Below the pieces are notes generated by a model. The model was given only the letters and a program-made list of their open reading frames with translations. It was not told where the DNA came from and searched no databases. DNA of 53,415 nucleotides from CBDCHC01 sp965217075 (lineage in GTDB: Bacteria; Pseudomonadota; Gammaproteobacteria; PS1; Pseudothioglobaceae), in the NCBI GenBank assembly GCA_965217075.1, contig CBDCHC010000007.1, positions 1 through 53,415 on the forward strand, in the 5' to 3' direction. The translations under genes and the position numbers were made by a program. Below are positions 27,188-35,641 of the stretch, piece by piece; within the stretch, counting starts at the first letter, position 1; every line of letters begins with the position of its first letter.

Positions 27188-29293
27188 TCATATTTTTATT
27201 AAATTAGCATAATTAACTATTAATTGTTTAGTGCCAAATTTTTTAAAGTTTATTTCAATTCTAGCATTTTCTATATTTGGCATAAAATTAGTTACTATAC
27301 CTATACCAAATTTATGATGTTTTACTTGTTCGCCAATATTAAATTCATTATTTTTAGTATTATTATTTTCTGTAATAATATAGTTATTTATAGAATTAAT
27401 ATTATTGATAAATTTTTTTGGTATTTCATTTATAAAACGTGAAATTCTACTATAAAAAACTCTACCATATAAAAAACGTGTTTTAGCGCAACTAAGAGTT
27501 AATTTTTGCTTTGCTCTAGTCATTGCTACATAACAAAGTCTACGCTCTTCATCTAATAAATTATTTTTTTCTTTACTTTGAGAAGAAGGAAAAATATCAT
27601 CCTCTAACCCAACAACAAAAACATTATTAAACTCTAAACCCTTAGCAGCATGAATAGTCATTAATTGCACAGCATTATCATTATTTTTATTATCATTTTC
27701 AAGAGATGACATAGCAATAAATGCATCTATGTCATTTAAAAATTCATCATCATTATTAAATTCTTTAGCGGCACCAATCAGTTCTTTTAAATTATCTATT
27801 TTAGATAATGATTTATCATTCTTGTTATTTGTATAATGTTGCAATAATAGGCTTTTATTAACAATCTCTTCTAATAACTCTGATAGTGGTAATGATTTAT
27901 CTATTTCGTCTATTAAATTAATAAAATTATTTAATGCATTTGCTGCTCTTACTGGTATTTGTGTAATAATTTTTTTACTAGCAATAAATAAACTAGTAGC
28001 ATTTTCATTAGCAAAATTTTCTATTATATTTATAGTTTTATTGCCAATACCACGTGTAGGAAAATTAATTATACGGTTAAAGGCAATACTATCATTATTA
28101 TCAGAAATTAGCCTTAAATAACATATAGCGTCTTTTATTTCTTTTCTATCAAAAAACCGTAAACCACCGTGAATATTATAATTAATTTTATATTTTATTA
28201 AACTCTCTTCAAACATTCGAGAAAGAACATTTGAGCGATATAAAATTGCACACTCATTTACTCTTTCCCCGTTTATAATTAATTGTTGTATGGTTTTAAC
28301 AACAAAACTTGCCTCTTGTTTTTCATTTTTAGCATGATAAAAATCAATTAACTCCCCAGCATTACCATCAGTCCATAAAGATTTACCAATGCGGTTATTA
28401 TTATTAGTAATAACAGCATTAGATGCGTTTAATATATTAGCTGTTGAGCGATAATTTTGCTCTAATTTAATAATTTTAAGTGGAGCAAAATCAGTTGATA
28501 ATTTTTTAATATTTTCAATTTTTGCTCCACGCCAACCATAAATTGACTGATCATCATCGCCTACACAAAAAATTGCATTATCATTATTTTTAAATAATTT
28601 AATTAATTTATATTGCATAGCATTAGTATCTTGGAATTCATCAACTAAAATATTATTAAATTGTGTTTGATAGGCGTTGATAATTTTTTTATTCTCATTA
28701 AGAAGCCTGTAACAGCTTAATAATATTTCTGCAAAATCTAATAAATGTTCTTGCTGACAGTATTTTTCGTAAGCAGAAAAAATTTTAGTAGCTTTTTCAG
28801 CAAAAAAATTATAATTAAAATCAATATCATTTGCGCTTAAGCCGTTATTTTTATTACTATTTATAAAGTGTAGAATTTGGCTAATTGGAAATTTTTCTAC
28901 ATCTATATTTTGTTCTTTAGCAATTTTTTTAATAATTGCTAACTGATCCTGACTATCTAAGATTTGAAAGTTATTTTTTAGCCCTATTTTATCCGCATGT
29001 ATACGTAAAATTTTATGGGCTATACCATGAAAAGTACCAATCCATGAGCTTCTATTAATAGGTGTCTTTAGCAACTCACTTATTTTTAGACTCATTTCTC
29101 TTGCTGCTTTATTAGTAAAAGTAAGCGCTAAAATATTATGCAAAGTTCTATCGCAATTATTAATTAAATGAACAACTCTATAGGTCAAAACTCTAGTTTT
29201 ACCGCTACCTGCTCCTGCTAAGATTAGCGCATTTTCTTTATGACCAATGTTAACAGCATATTGTTGCTTATTATTTAATTCAGCAATTTTCAT
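27188..29293 (-). CDS. uvrD: DNA helicase II UvrD
   Basis: A superfamily 1 3'-5' helicase for nucleotide-excision and mismatch repair, 701 residues (E. coli UvrD about 720). Motifs in order are the Q motif near the start (LNNKQQYAV), Walker A LAGAGSGKTR at 25-34, LTFTNKAAREM, WIGTFHGIAHKILR, VDEFQDTN (Walker B), GDDDQSIYGWRGA, LEQNYRST, TIHAAKGLEF and CYVAMTRAKQKL. The C-terminus has HKFGIGIVTNFM...FGTKQLI, the tudor-like tail of UvrD/PcrA, which favours UvrD over Rep. It is divergent from the small gene at 29397. Confidence 0.95.
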   Translation of the reverse strand: MKIAELNNKQQYAVNIGHKENALILAGAGSGKTRVLTYRVVHLINNCDRTLHNILALTFTNKAAREMSLKISELLKTPINRSSWIGTFHGIAHKILRIHADKIGLKNNFQILDSQDQLAIIKKIAKEQNIDVEKFPISQILHFINSNKNNGLSANDIDFNYNFFAEKATKIFSAYEKYCQQEHLLDFAEILLSCYRLLNENKKIINAYQTQFNNILVDEFQDTNAMQYKLIKLFKNNDNAIFCVGDDDQSIYGWRGAKIENIKKLSTDFAPLKIIKLEQNYRSTANILNASNAVITNNNNRIGKSLWTDGNAGELIDFYHAKNEKQEASFVVKTIQQLIINGERVNECAILYRSNVLSRMFEESLIKYKINYNIHGGLRFFDRKEIKDAICYLRLISDNNDSIAFNRIINFPTRGIGNKTINIIENFANENATSLFIASKKIITQIPVRAANALNNFINLIDEIDKSLPLSELLEEIVNKSLLLQHYTNNKNDKSLSKIDNLKELIGAAKEFNNDDEFLNDIDAFIAMSSLENDNKNNDNAVQLMTIHAAKGLEFNNVFVVGLEDDIFPSSQSKEKNNLLDEERRLCYVAMTRAKQKLTLSCAKTRFLYGRVFYSRISRFINEIPKKFINNINSINNYIITENNNTKNNEFNIGEQVKHHKFGIGIVTNFMPNIENARIEINFKKFGTKQLIVNYANLIKI

Positions 29294-29305
29294 TATTTTT
29301 TTTAG

Positions 29306-29333
29306 TTGATATTATTTTAAAAATTGTTATAAT
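29306..29333 (+). promoter_or_regulatory. strong sigma70-type promoter for the small protein gene at 29397
   Basis: TTGATA at 29306-29311 (five of six consensus bases), a 16-base spacer, and TATAAT at 29328-29333 (perfect). The expected start of transcription, near 29340, leaves a leader of about 57 bases. It is one of the best promoter matches noticed in the window. It lies in the gap between divergent uvrD and the small gene. Confidence 0.65.
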
Positions 29334-29396
29334 TTACAAACTTAAGTTAAGTATTTTACCAAGAAAGTATTATAAACAATTTATTAGGAGATAAGT

Positions 29397-29582
29397 ATGA
29401 CTTACTATGAAGGTGTAAAAAAAATGGAAGAAATGGGGGTAAATGATCATTATATTCAAGGCTGGGTAGCTGGTTTTTTAAGTAATCCAGAAATAGAAGA
29501 ACAAAGAATTACTGAAGAATATAAAGCTGGGTACGAAGACGGTAAAGAAAAAAACGATACTAATTTTAGTAAATATTGTTAA
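29397..29582 (+). CDS. small acidic protein of unknown function
   Basis: 61 residues, not a family I can name with confidence. It is soluble and rich in Glu, Gly and Tyr, with an internal similarity: G-V-N-D-H-Y-I-Q-G-W-V-A-G-F in the first half and E-E-Y-K-A-G-Y-E-D-G-K in the second. No signal peptide is seen, and one Cys is near the end. A near-ideal ribosome site (AGGAG, 6-base spacing) precedes the ATG. Together with the strong promoter and the terminator just after the stop, this indicates a stand-alone, probably well-expressed gene. The aromatic/Gly pattern faintly recalls ribosome modulation factor (Y-x-x-G-Y-x-A-G) but is not sufficient to call it. Confidence 0.8.
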   Translation: MTYYEGVKKMEEMGVNDHYIQGWVAGFLSNPEIEEQRITEEYKAGYEDGKEKNDTNFSKYC

Positions 29583-29600
29583 TTAGCTAGAATAATTTTA

Positions 29601-29628
29601 AAAACCATTATTAAATAATGGTTTTTTT
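29601..29628 (+). terminator. rho-independent terminator after the small protein gene
   Basis: The inverted repeat aaaaccatta / taatggtttt (29601-29612 with 29614-29625, the inner A-T pairs probably open as loop) is followed by T's up to 29628. It starts 18 bases after the stop at 29582. The epmB ATG begins only six bases beyond its T-run. Confidence 0.8.
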
Positions 29629-29634
29629 GTTATT

Positions 29635-30582
29635 ATGACTTGGCAAAATGAAATAAAAAATTCATTAAAAGATATAAAAAAATGCCAAAAAATATTTAAT
29701 AACCATGATTTAATTAATAGTAATTTTTCTATTAAAATACCATTTAGCTTTATAAAGCTAATTGATAAAAATAATATTAATGACCCGTTATTTAAACAGG
29801 TGATTAAAAGCTCTGTTGGCGTAAAAAAAACAGCAAAACAATATAATTTTACTAAAGATCCTACATTAGATACGCAAAATATGCCTGTTGCAGGGTTGGT
29901 GCATAAATATCATAATAGAGTTTTGCTTATCGTTAGCCAAGACTGCGCTATTCACTGTCGTTATTGTTTTAGACAAAATTTTTCTTATAAAAACAATAAT
30001 GCACTAAAAAATTGGCACAAGGTATTAAATTATTTACAAGATAATAAGCAAATAAATGAAGTTATATTAAGTGGTGGCGATCCTCTTAATGTAAGTGATA
30101 AAAAAATATTGTCTATAATTAATGATATTAGTAGTGTCAAACATATAAATGTTATTAGAATACATTCACGCACTTTAGTTGTTGTTCCTTCTCGTATAAC
30201 TAATAAGTTAGTTCATATTATAAATAACTCTACAACTAAAATTGTATTAGTTACTCATATTAATCACAAACAAGAAATAAGCAATGAATTTAGTAATAAA
30301 ATTACAAATTTTAAGTGTTTAATTTTTAACCAAAGTGTATTGTTAAAAAATATAAATGATAATGCTGATACTCTTATTGCGTTATCTAATAAATTATTAA
30401 ATTTAAATATTACACCTTATTATTTGCATATTCTTGATAAAGCGATAGGTAGTGAGGAATTTTTAGTCAGTAACAACGAAGCTAAAATCATATATAAAAA
30501 AATGCAAAAACAATTGAGCGGTTATTTATTGCCAAAATTAGTGCAGGATGATAATTTAGAGTGTAAAACTATTATTGCTTAA
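29635..30582 (+). CDS. epmB: EF-P beta-lysylation protein EpmB (lysine 2,3-aminomutase-like)
   Basis: A radical SAM, PLP-dependent enzyme that converts L-alpha-lysine to beta-lysine for modification of elongation factor P. The 315 residues have the radical SAM ligands Cys104, Cys108 and Cys111 in DCAIHCRYCFRQNF, and VILSGGDPLN downstream. The N-terminal TWQNEIKNSLKDIKKC aligns in style with the W-x-x-x-L start of EpmB proteins, so the ATG at 29635 is a reasonable start. No ribosome site is visible because the terminator of the preceding gene occupies that space. The 3' end overlaps the convergent tlpA-like gene by 11 bases. epmA and efp are not in the window. Confidence 0.92.
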   Translation: MTWQNEIKNSLKDIKKCQKIFNNHDLINSNFSIKIPFSFIKLIDKNNINDPLFKQVIKSSVGVKKTAKQYNFTKDPTLDTQNMPVAGLVHKYHNRVLLIVSQDCAIHCRYCFRQNFSYKNNNALKNWHKVLNYLQDNKQINEVILSGGDPLNVSDKKILSIINDISSVKHINVIRIHSRTLVVVPSRITNKLVHIINNSTTKIVLVTHINHKQEISNEFSNKITNFKCLIFNQSVLLKNINDNADTLIALSNKLLNLNITPYYLHILDKAIGSEEFLVSNNEAKIIYKKMQKQLSGYLLPKLVQDDNLECKTIIA

Positions 30583-31063
30583 ATTTTAGAATTTGCTCTA
30601 ATTGAGTATAATTAAGTACGCCAACTTTTTCTATAATTAATTGACCTTCTCTATCATAAATAAAAGTAGTAGGAAGAAATTCTACACCAAATTTATAAAA
30701 TTCTTGTTCTTGTCCTTTAAATAAAATAATAGGATAATTTATTAACATAGATTCTGCAAATTTAATACTTTCGTCTGCTACTGTTTCCTGAAAATTCATA
30801 CCTAAAATATTTACTTTATCTTTATATTTATCATAAAAACTAATTAAATCAGGCATTTCCTCTAAACAAGGAGGACACCAACTAGCCCAAAAATTAACAA
30901 TTAAAAATTTATTATTAGTTGTTTTTTGGCTCCAAATATTTTTTTCTGTATCTATTAATTTAAAATTTGGCTTAAGCGTGCTATTTACATTCAAGCTAAA
31001 AGCAACTAATAGTAAAATAACATATTTTTTAAAATTAAGTTTTATATGTATATTATTTATCAT
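30572..31063 (-). CDS. TlpA-like thiol:disulfide protein (membrane-anchored thioredoxin)
   Basis: 163 residues: an N-terminal signal or anchor (about 10-28, KKYVILLLVAFSLNVNS) and a thioredoxin fold with the active site W-C63-P-P-C66 in NFWASWCPPCLEEMP. The cis-Pro loop is FLPTTFIYD. This is the AhpC/TSA-Redoxin type of TlpA/ResA proteins, which act outside the cytoplasmic membrane to reduce cysteines, often of apocytochromes c. That would fit the c-type cytochromes of the Sox system, but no linkage is shown here. The 5' end overlaps the divergent ArsC-like gene by 18 bases. Confidence 0.88.
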   Translation of the reverse strand: MINNIHIKLNFKKYVILLLVAFSLNVNSTLKPNFKLIDTEKNIWSQKTTNNKFLIVNFWASWCPPCLEEMPDLISFYDKYKDKVNILGMNFQETVADESIKFAESMLINYPIILFKGQEQEFYKFGVEFLPTTFIYDREGQLIIEKVGVLNYTQLEQILKFKQ

Positions 31064-31384
31064 AATAATAAGTGCTCTAAATCATGCAAGGTTCTCAGTA
31101 TTTTATCTAAAAAATCAACAAATGTTAAAGTAATTGATTATTTAATTAATCCACCTACATTTATTGAATTAGAAAAAATGTTAGTAGATTTAAATATAAG
31201 TGCTAAAGAGTTTATCCGTAATAATGAAAAAAAATTTGATGATTTGAATTTAATAAATGCCAGCGAACAAGAATTAATTAAAGCTATGACAATGTATCCA
31301 ATTTTAATACAAAGACCAATTGTAATAAGTAAAAAAGGTATAGTTATTTGTCGACCAGTAGATAATGTTTTACAGATTCTGTAA
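31046..31384 (+). CDS. ArsC/Spx-family protein (arsenate reductase-like)
   Basis: 112 residues with the ArsC-like thioredoxin fold: start M-Y-I-I-Y-H-N-N-K-C10-S-K-S-C14, central LNISAKEFIRNNEKKFDDLNL, and PILIQRPIVISKKGIVICRP, which carries the Arg pair typical of glutaredoxin-dependent arsenate reductases. The usual sequence after the catalytic Cys is S-K-S-R; here the Arg is replaced by a second Cys (Cys14). It may be a YfgD-type protein of uncertain substrate rather than a proven arsenate reductase. The rlmE ATG follows its stop without a gap. Confidence 0.8.
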   Translation: MYIIYHNNKCSKSCKVLSILSKKSTNVKVIDYLINPPTFIELEKMLVDLNISAKEFIRNNEKKFDDLNLINASEQELIKAMTMYPILIQRPIVISKKGIVICRPVDNVLQIL

Positions 31385-31996
31385 ATGAGTAGTTCAAAAC
31401 GTTGGCTAAATGAGCATATAACTGATAAATTTGTTAAACAAGCACAAAAAGACGGTTATCGTTCTAGATCTGCTTACAAATTATTAGAAATTATTAGCAC
31501 TTATAAAGTTATTTGTGCAGGTAATATAGTGCTTGATTTGGGTGCATCTCCAGGTGGTTGGAGTCAGGTTGCAATTGCTAAAACAGCTAAAAATGGTATT
31601 GTTATTGCTAATGATATTTTGCCAATGAAACAGATTAAAGATGTTAATTTTATTTGCGGTGATTTTACTGATAATAAAATTTATGAAAAAATTATTGCTT
31701 TATTAAATAATAAAAAAATAAATGTAGTTTTATCAGATATGGCGCCTAATTTTAGTGGACAAGCAGTTGTAGATATCCCTAAGGCTTTTTATTTAGCTGA
31801 GCTTGCGCTTGATATAGCAGTTAAAACCCTGTATAAGAATGGATTTTTTTTAGTAAAAATTTTTCATGGCATAGGTTTTGATGATTTTATTAAGCAATGT
31901 AGAATTAATTTTAACAAAGTTATTATTTGCAAACCAAAAGCATCTCGTAATAGATCTAAAGAAGTATATTTGCTCGCAAGTATTTTAAAAAAATAG
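31385..31996 (+). CDS. rlmE: 23S rRNA 2'-O-ribose U2552 methyltransferase
   Basis: RlmE (FtsJ/RrmJ) methylates U2552 in the A-loop of 23S rRNA late in large-subunit assembly. The 203 residues show the K-D-K-E catalytic tetrad: Lys32 in SRSAYKLLEI, Asp118 in LSDMAPNFSG, Lys158 in FFLVKIFHG and Glu193 in SKEVYLLA. The SAM-binding VLDLGASPGGWSQVA is at 49-63. In E. coli the partner downstream is ftsH, but here dnaB follows by 14 bases. Confidence 0.96.
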   Translation: MSSSKRWLNEHITDKFVKQAQKDGYRSRSAYKLLEIISTYKVICAGNIVLDLGASPGGWSQVAIAKTAKNGIVIANDILPMKQIKDVNFICGDFTDNKIYEKIIALLNNKKINVVLSDMAPNFSGQAVVDIPKAFYLAELALDIAVKTLYKNGFFLVKIFHGIGFDDFIKQCRINFNKVIICKPKASRNRSKEVYLLASILKK

Positions 31997-32010
31997 TTTA
32001 AAATTAAATA

Positions 32011-33462
32011 ATGGAAAAATTTAATAACGCTAAAATACCACCAAGTTCTTTACAATCAGAGCAATCAGTTTTAGGCGGTATATTATTATATAACGAATCT
32101 TTTGATGAAATTATTAGTATTTTAGGTATTGATGACTTTTATCATGAAGCACATAAAATAATATTTGAAAAAATACAAAATCTAATAGAGCATAACTTGC
32201 CAGCTGATATTTTAACTGTGAAAGCTGCTTTGGAAAAAACTAATGAAGAAAAGCAAATAGGTGGTTTTGTTTATTTAGCAACTATAGCTGATAATACCCC
32301 AAGCGTTGATAATGTTAATAGTTACGCTAAACATGTTAGAGAGTTATCAGTTTATAGGCAGTTAATACATATTAGCAATGAATTAGCTGGCAGTGCTTAT
32401 AACCCTAAAAATATTAGTATTGAAGAATTAATAGACACTACTGAATCTAAAATATTTAATATTTCCGAGCAGCTATTACATAACAAATCAAATATTAATA
32501 ATATTAAAGACATGGTAAAAGATCTAGTTGCAGATATACAACTTAGACACGAGCAAGACGGTATTTTTGGCTTGGAAACTGGTTTTAAAGAATTAGATAA
32601 AATAACATCTGGTTTACAAAAAGGTAATTTAATAGTTATAGCTGGTAGACCGGGTATGGGAAAAACATCTTTAGCTATGAATATAGTAGAGAATGTAGCA
32701 ATTAAAAATCATAAAAGTGTAGCAGTTTTTAGCTTAGAGATGCCTGTTAAAGAGTTAATTATGCGTGTTATTGCTTCTTCTTTTAAAATTAATATGAAAA
32801 AGATGCAAGATGGCAATATGAGCGTAGGTGATTGGGATAAATTTAATCAAGCAGTAGAGATATTAAAAAATACCAATATAATTATAGATGATGCGCCTTT
32901 ATTAACACCTAATGAATTGCGCGCAAAAGCTAGGAGAATTAAAAGAAAACATCCTGATTTAGCTTTAATTGTAATTGACTATTTACAGCTTATGCAAGTT
33001 ACAGGACACAGTGAAAATCGTAATCAAGAAATATCACAAATATCACGTTTATTAAAAGCCTTGGCTAAGGAATTAGAGCTACCTATAATTGCTTTATCGC
33101 AATTGAATAGAAATGTTGAAAACAGACCAAAGCTTAAAAAAGGTAGAATGCCACAAATGAGTGATTTAAGAGAGTCAGGTTCGATTGAGCAAGATGCTGA
33201 TATTGTTGCTTTTATTTATAGAGATGAAGTTTATTTTGATGAGAATTTTAGCGTTCCAGAAGAAATAGGCAAAGCAGATTTGAAAATAGCCAAACATAGA
33301 AATGGCTCCACTGGTTTTATTAAATTAAATTTTGAAGGAAAATTTACTAGATTTGATAATTTATCAGTACAAATTAATGACGAATATATTGATTCACAAA
33401 TAATTAACTCTGAAGATGATTTAAAAGATTTTAATCTTGATGAGTATTCACAAACAATGTAG
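32011..33462 (+). CDS. dnaB: replicative DNA helicase DnaB
   Basis: The hexameric replication-fork helicase, 483 residues. The N-terminal domain starts PPSSLQSEQSVLGGILL. The RecA-like domain has Walker A AGRPGMGKTS at 211-220, FSLEMP, LIVIDYLQLM (Walker B), ALSQLNRNVENR and SGSIEQDADIVAFIYRDEVY. No intein is present. It is followed after three bases by the phosphoesterase gene. Confidence 0.97.
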   Translation: MEKFNNAKIPPSSLQSEQSVLGGILLYNESFDEIISILGIDDFYHEAHKIIFEKIQNLIEHNLPADILTVKAALEKTNEEKQIGGFVYLATIADNTPSVDNVNSYAKHVRELSVYRQLIHISNELAGSAYNPKNISIEELIDTTESKIFNISEQLLHNKSNINNIKDMVKDLVADIQLRHEQDGIFGLETGFKELDKITSGLQKGNLIVIAGRPGMGKTSLAMNIVENVAIKNHKSVAVFSLEMPVKELIMRVIASSFKINMKKMQDGNMSVGDWDKFNQAVEILKNTNIIIDDAPLLTPNELRAKARRIKRKHPDLALIVIDYLQLMQVTGHSENRNQEISQISRLLKALAKELELPIIALSQLNRNVENRPKLKKGRMPQMSDLRESGSIEQDADIVAFIYRDEVYFDENFSVPEEIGKADLKIAKHRNGSTGFIKLNFEGKFTRFDNLSVQINDEYIDSQIINSEDDLKDFNLDEYSQTM

Positions 33463-33465
33463 AGC

Positions 33466-34113
33466 ATGAAAACTCTTGTACAGTTAACTGATTGTCATGT
33501 AGGGAAATTAGCTTATAACACAAATTTAACAAAGATAGTTTCAGAGATTGTAAAAATTGATTATGACGCAATTATTATAACTGGTGATTTAACTGAAAAC
33601 GGCCTTTTAAGTGAATATTTACAATTACAAATGATTTTAAACCCGCTACAAAATATTTTTGTTTTAGCTGGTAATCATGATAGTATTATTAATATGAAAA
33701 AAGTTTTTAGCACAAAACAACTCAATAGTTTTGTTTTAGGCGAATATTATATAAACATATTAAACTCTAAAATAGTTAATAAAATACATGGTTGTGTTGA
33801 TATTCAAACAATAAAATATAAAAAAAGATTTCAATTAATTTTAGCAACTCATCATGCTATAGCTGATAAAAAAGGCATATTGGCTGATGATTTTTTAATT
33901 AAAAATCATGTTGAATTATTAACAAAAGCTAAAGAGGTTAAAGCTAAAATGATTATTTTTGGTCATACACATATGGCTTATAGTTTTAAAAAACATAACA
34001 TAGATATTTACTCATGCCCATCTAGCGCTTATCAATTTAACACTAATAAAATTGCTTTTAATATTTACAAACTCTATAAACACAAGATCAAGCAAAGTAC
34101 TTCTTGGATTTAA
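33466..34113 (+). CDS. CpdA-like metallophosphoesterase
   Basis: 215 residues of the calcineurin-like phosphoesterase fold. Metal-site motifs are D9-x-H11 in QLTDCHVG, GD at 41-42 in ITGDLTENG, GNHDS, ATHHA and GHTH near the C-terminus. The overall pattern resembles CpdA (cAMP phosphodiesterase), though it is shorter than the E. coli protein (about 275), and the real substrate cannot be told from sequence. It starts four bases after the dnaB stop and is probably co-transcribed with it. A terminator candidate follows at 34141. Confidence 0.85.
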   Translation: MKTLVQLTDCHVGKLAYNTNLTKIVSEIVKIDYDAIIITGDLTENGLLSEYLQLQMILNPLQNIFVLAGNHDSIINMKKVFSTKQLNSFVLGEYYINILNSKIVNKIHGCVDIQTIKYKKRFQLILATHHAIADKKGILADDFLIKNHVELLTKAKEVKAKMIIFGHTHMAYSFKKHNIDIYSCPSSAYQFNTNKIAFNIYKLYKHKIKQSTSWI

Positions 34114-34140
34114 AGGCTTTATTGATTATTAATCTTAATA

Positions 34141-34173
34141 AAAAACCATAAAATATTATTTATAAGGGTTTTT
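34141..34173 (+). terminator. rho-independent terminator candidate
   Basis: The arms aaaaacc (34141-34147) and ggttttt (34167-34173) close a stem that can extend with ataaa/tttat, and a run of T's forms the 3' arm. It lies 28 bases past the phosphoesterase stop, at the end of the rlmE-dnaB block. Confidence 0.55.
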
Positions 34174-34226
34174 CCTAATATACATAAATATAAGAAACGC
34201 TTACAATAACCTTGAATTTTATAAAA

Positions 34227-34232
34227 AGGGGA
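34227..34232 (+). promoter_or_regulatory. ribosome binding site that sets the lipoprotein start
   Basis: AGGGGA lies six bases before the ATG at 34239. An upstream TTG at 34212 in the same frame has no ribosome site and would place nine charged or polar residues before the lipoprotein signal, so the ATG was chosen. Confidence 0.7.
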
Positions 34233-34238
34233 TATACA

Positions 34239-34625
34239 ATGATTACATATGGAATAAATTTATTATTATTTGTAATTATATTATCGTTAGGTAGTTGTAA
34301 TTCTGGTGATAATTATAACAATAATAAAGGCAATTTTAAAACTATCACTATATCTGGTACAGTACCAGGTACATTAATTGAGGCATATGGCGATAATGGT
34401 AGTTATTATCAAACAATGTCAAATAATAATGGGACATCAGAGCATCCTTTTGCATTAGAATTACAAAAGGATATAACCTATTATTTGTATATGACAATTG
34501 ATGCTAATAATGACGGTATTTATAATGAAAAAGATATTCGTAGTCAAATATCAGATGCTAATGGTAACCCTAGGTTTATTGCTAAAATAGATGTAGATTT
34601 TGCTTATTTAGATAGCTACAACTAA
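34239..34625 (+). CDS. small lipoprotein, possibly the first half of a frame-split gene
   Basis: 128 residues with a clear lipoprotein signal (MITYGINLLLFVIILSLGSC, lipobox L-G-S-C with Cys20). Then comes a Ser/Asn-rich linker and a beta-rich domain with TISGTVPGTLIEAYGDNGSYYQT...NGTSEHPFALEL and a short D-x-N-x-D-G motif (DANNDGIYNEKD). It ends abruptly at FAYLDSYN. The next reading frame, carrying calcium-binding repeats, is open from 34612, before this stop. A one-base shift near 34611 would therefore join the two into a single lipoprotein of about 340 residues. It lies upstream of the giant adhesin on the same strand. Function is unknown. Confidence 0.75.
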   Translation: MITYGINLLLFVIILSLGSCNSGDNYNNNKGNFKTITISGTVPGTLIEAYGDNGSYYQTMSNNNGTSEHPFALELQKDITYYLYMTIDANNDGIYNEKDIRSQISDANGNPRFIAKIDVDFAYLDSYN

Positions 34626-34635
34626 AACAGCTGTT

Positions 34636-35259
34636 ATGGCTATTGAGAATTATAAATTACCTACGCTTAGAGGATTTAGATTTGCAGCGGCAAAAGTTAC
34701 TGGCATTGATGACGATGGTAATGGCATTATTAATGTTTATGAGGATAAAGATGATGATGGTATTTTTAATCGTTATGATGACGACATTGATGGTGATGGT
34801 ATAAGAAACGCATTAGATAATGATTATGATGGAGATGGGAAAAAAGATATAGATAGGGATTTTGACGGTCTACCAGATAATGTAGATGCCAACCCCGATA
34901 ACAGAAAAAGCAATAATAATCGCTTTAGTAGCCTTAAAGATAGAGATGGTGATGGATATTTAGATAATGATCGTAACCGTGATGGTTATTATGACGATGA
35001 TTTAGATCATGATGGTTATAGTGATAACGAGCGCAATTATGATGATTATTCAGATGATGATAGCAGATATAATGAGATTAAAGGCATTATTAGAGATATA
35101 AATAATAATGAAATTATATTAACTAATGACATTATTATAAATATAACAAATGCTTATTTTGAACATAATAATAAACCAGTCATTGGTTCTTATATTAAAG
35201 CAAAAGGCAATCTGCTAAATAATATTTTATATGCTTATAAAATAGAGCTGGAGAATTAA
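34636..35259 (+). CDS. protein with calcium-binding Asp-rich repeats and a DUF5666-like end
   Basis: 207 residues. Residues about 25-140 are a run of D-x-D-x-D-G loops (DDDGNG, DKDDDG, DIDGDG, DYDGDG, DRDGDG, DHDG) like thrombospondin type 3 or EF-hand-like calcium loops. The last 60 (IKGIIRDINNNEIILTND...GSYIKAKGNLLNNILYAYKIEL) look like a DUF5666-type beta barrel. It has no export signal of its own and no good ribosome site. Its frame is open from 34612, overlapping the end of the preceding lipoprotein, so it is most simply read as the second part of a frameshifted lipoprotein. A true separate gene cannot be ruled out. Confidence 0.65.
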   Translation: MAIENYKLPTLRGFRFAAAKVTGIDDDGNGIINVYEDKDDDGIFNRYDDDIDGDGIRNALDNDYDGDGKKDIDRDFDGLPDNVDANPDNRKSNNNRFSSLKDRDGDGYLDNDRNRDGYYDDDLDHDGYSDNERNYDDYSDDDSRYNEIKGIIRDINNNEIILTNDIIINITNAYFEHNNKPVIGSYIKAKGNLLNNILYAYKIELEN

Positions 35260-35641
35260 TTTTAAAATAAATTATATTGCCACAAGTTAAAAATTTATCA
35301 ACTATTATTGATAACTAATAAAAATTCAAAATTATATTAATATGGGCTAAGTTAGCTTTATATTTTTTTAAGTAAAATACTTACAATTTTATTTTTAATA
35401 GAGTTTAAAAAAATAATTATTATCTAAAATATCAGTTATATACAGGATATATTTTATTATAAAAATTGTAATTTAGTGCTGTAATAGTAATTAAATTATT
35501 TAGTATTATAGTTATATTAAATTATGAAAAAAAAGATTTAATAAATTATTTAACAATAAAAATCAGATAGATTCGTTTGCAAAATTGCAATTAAGTGCTA
35601 TAATATAGTTAAATTATTTAATATTATGGTATATTTTGAGT
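35260..35641 (+). other. AT-rich leader region upstream of the giant adhesin, no gene
   Basis: No reading frame of note. It holds a small 7-bp hairpin at 35295-35314 without a T-run, and a tandem duplication of the adhesin's promoter and start region (35462 on; see separate entry). Confidence 0.7.

Noticed and set aside
34212..34238. TTG start of the lipoprotein nine codons upstream
   Set aside because: The ribosome site AGGGGA is placed for the ATG at 34239, and the lipoprotein signal starts properly there.
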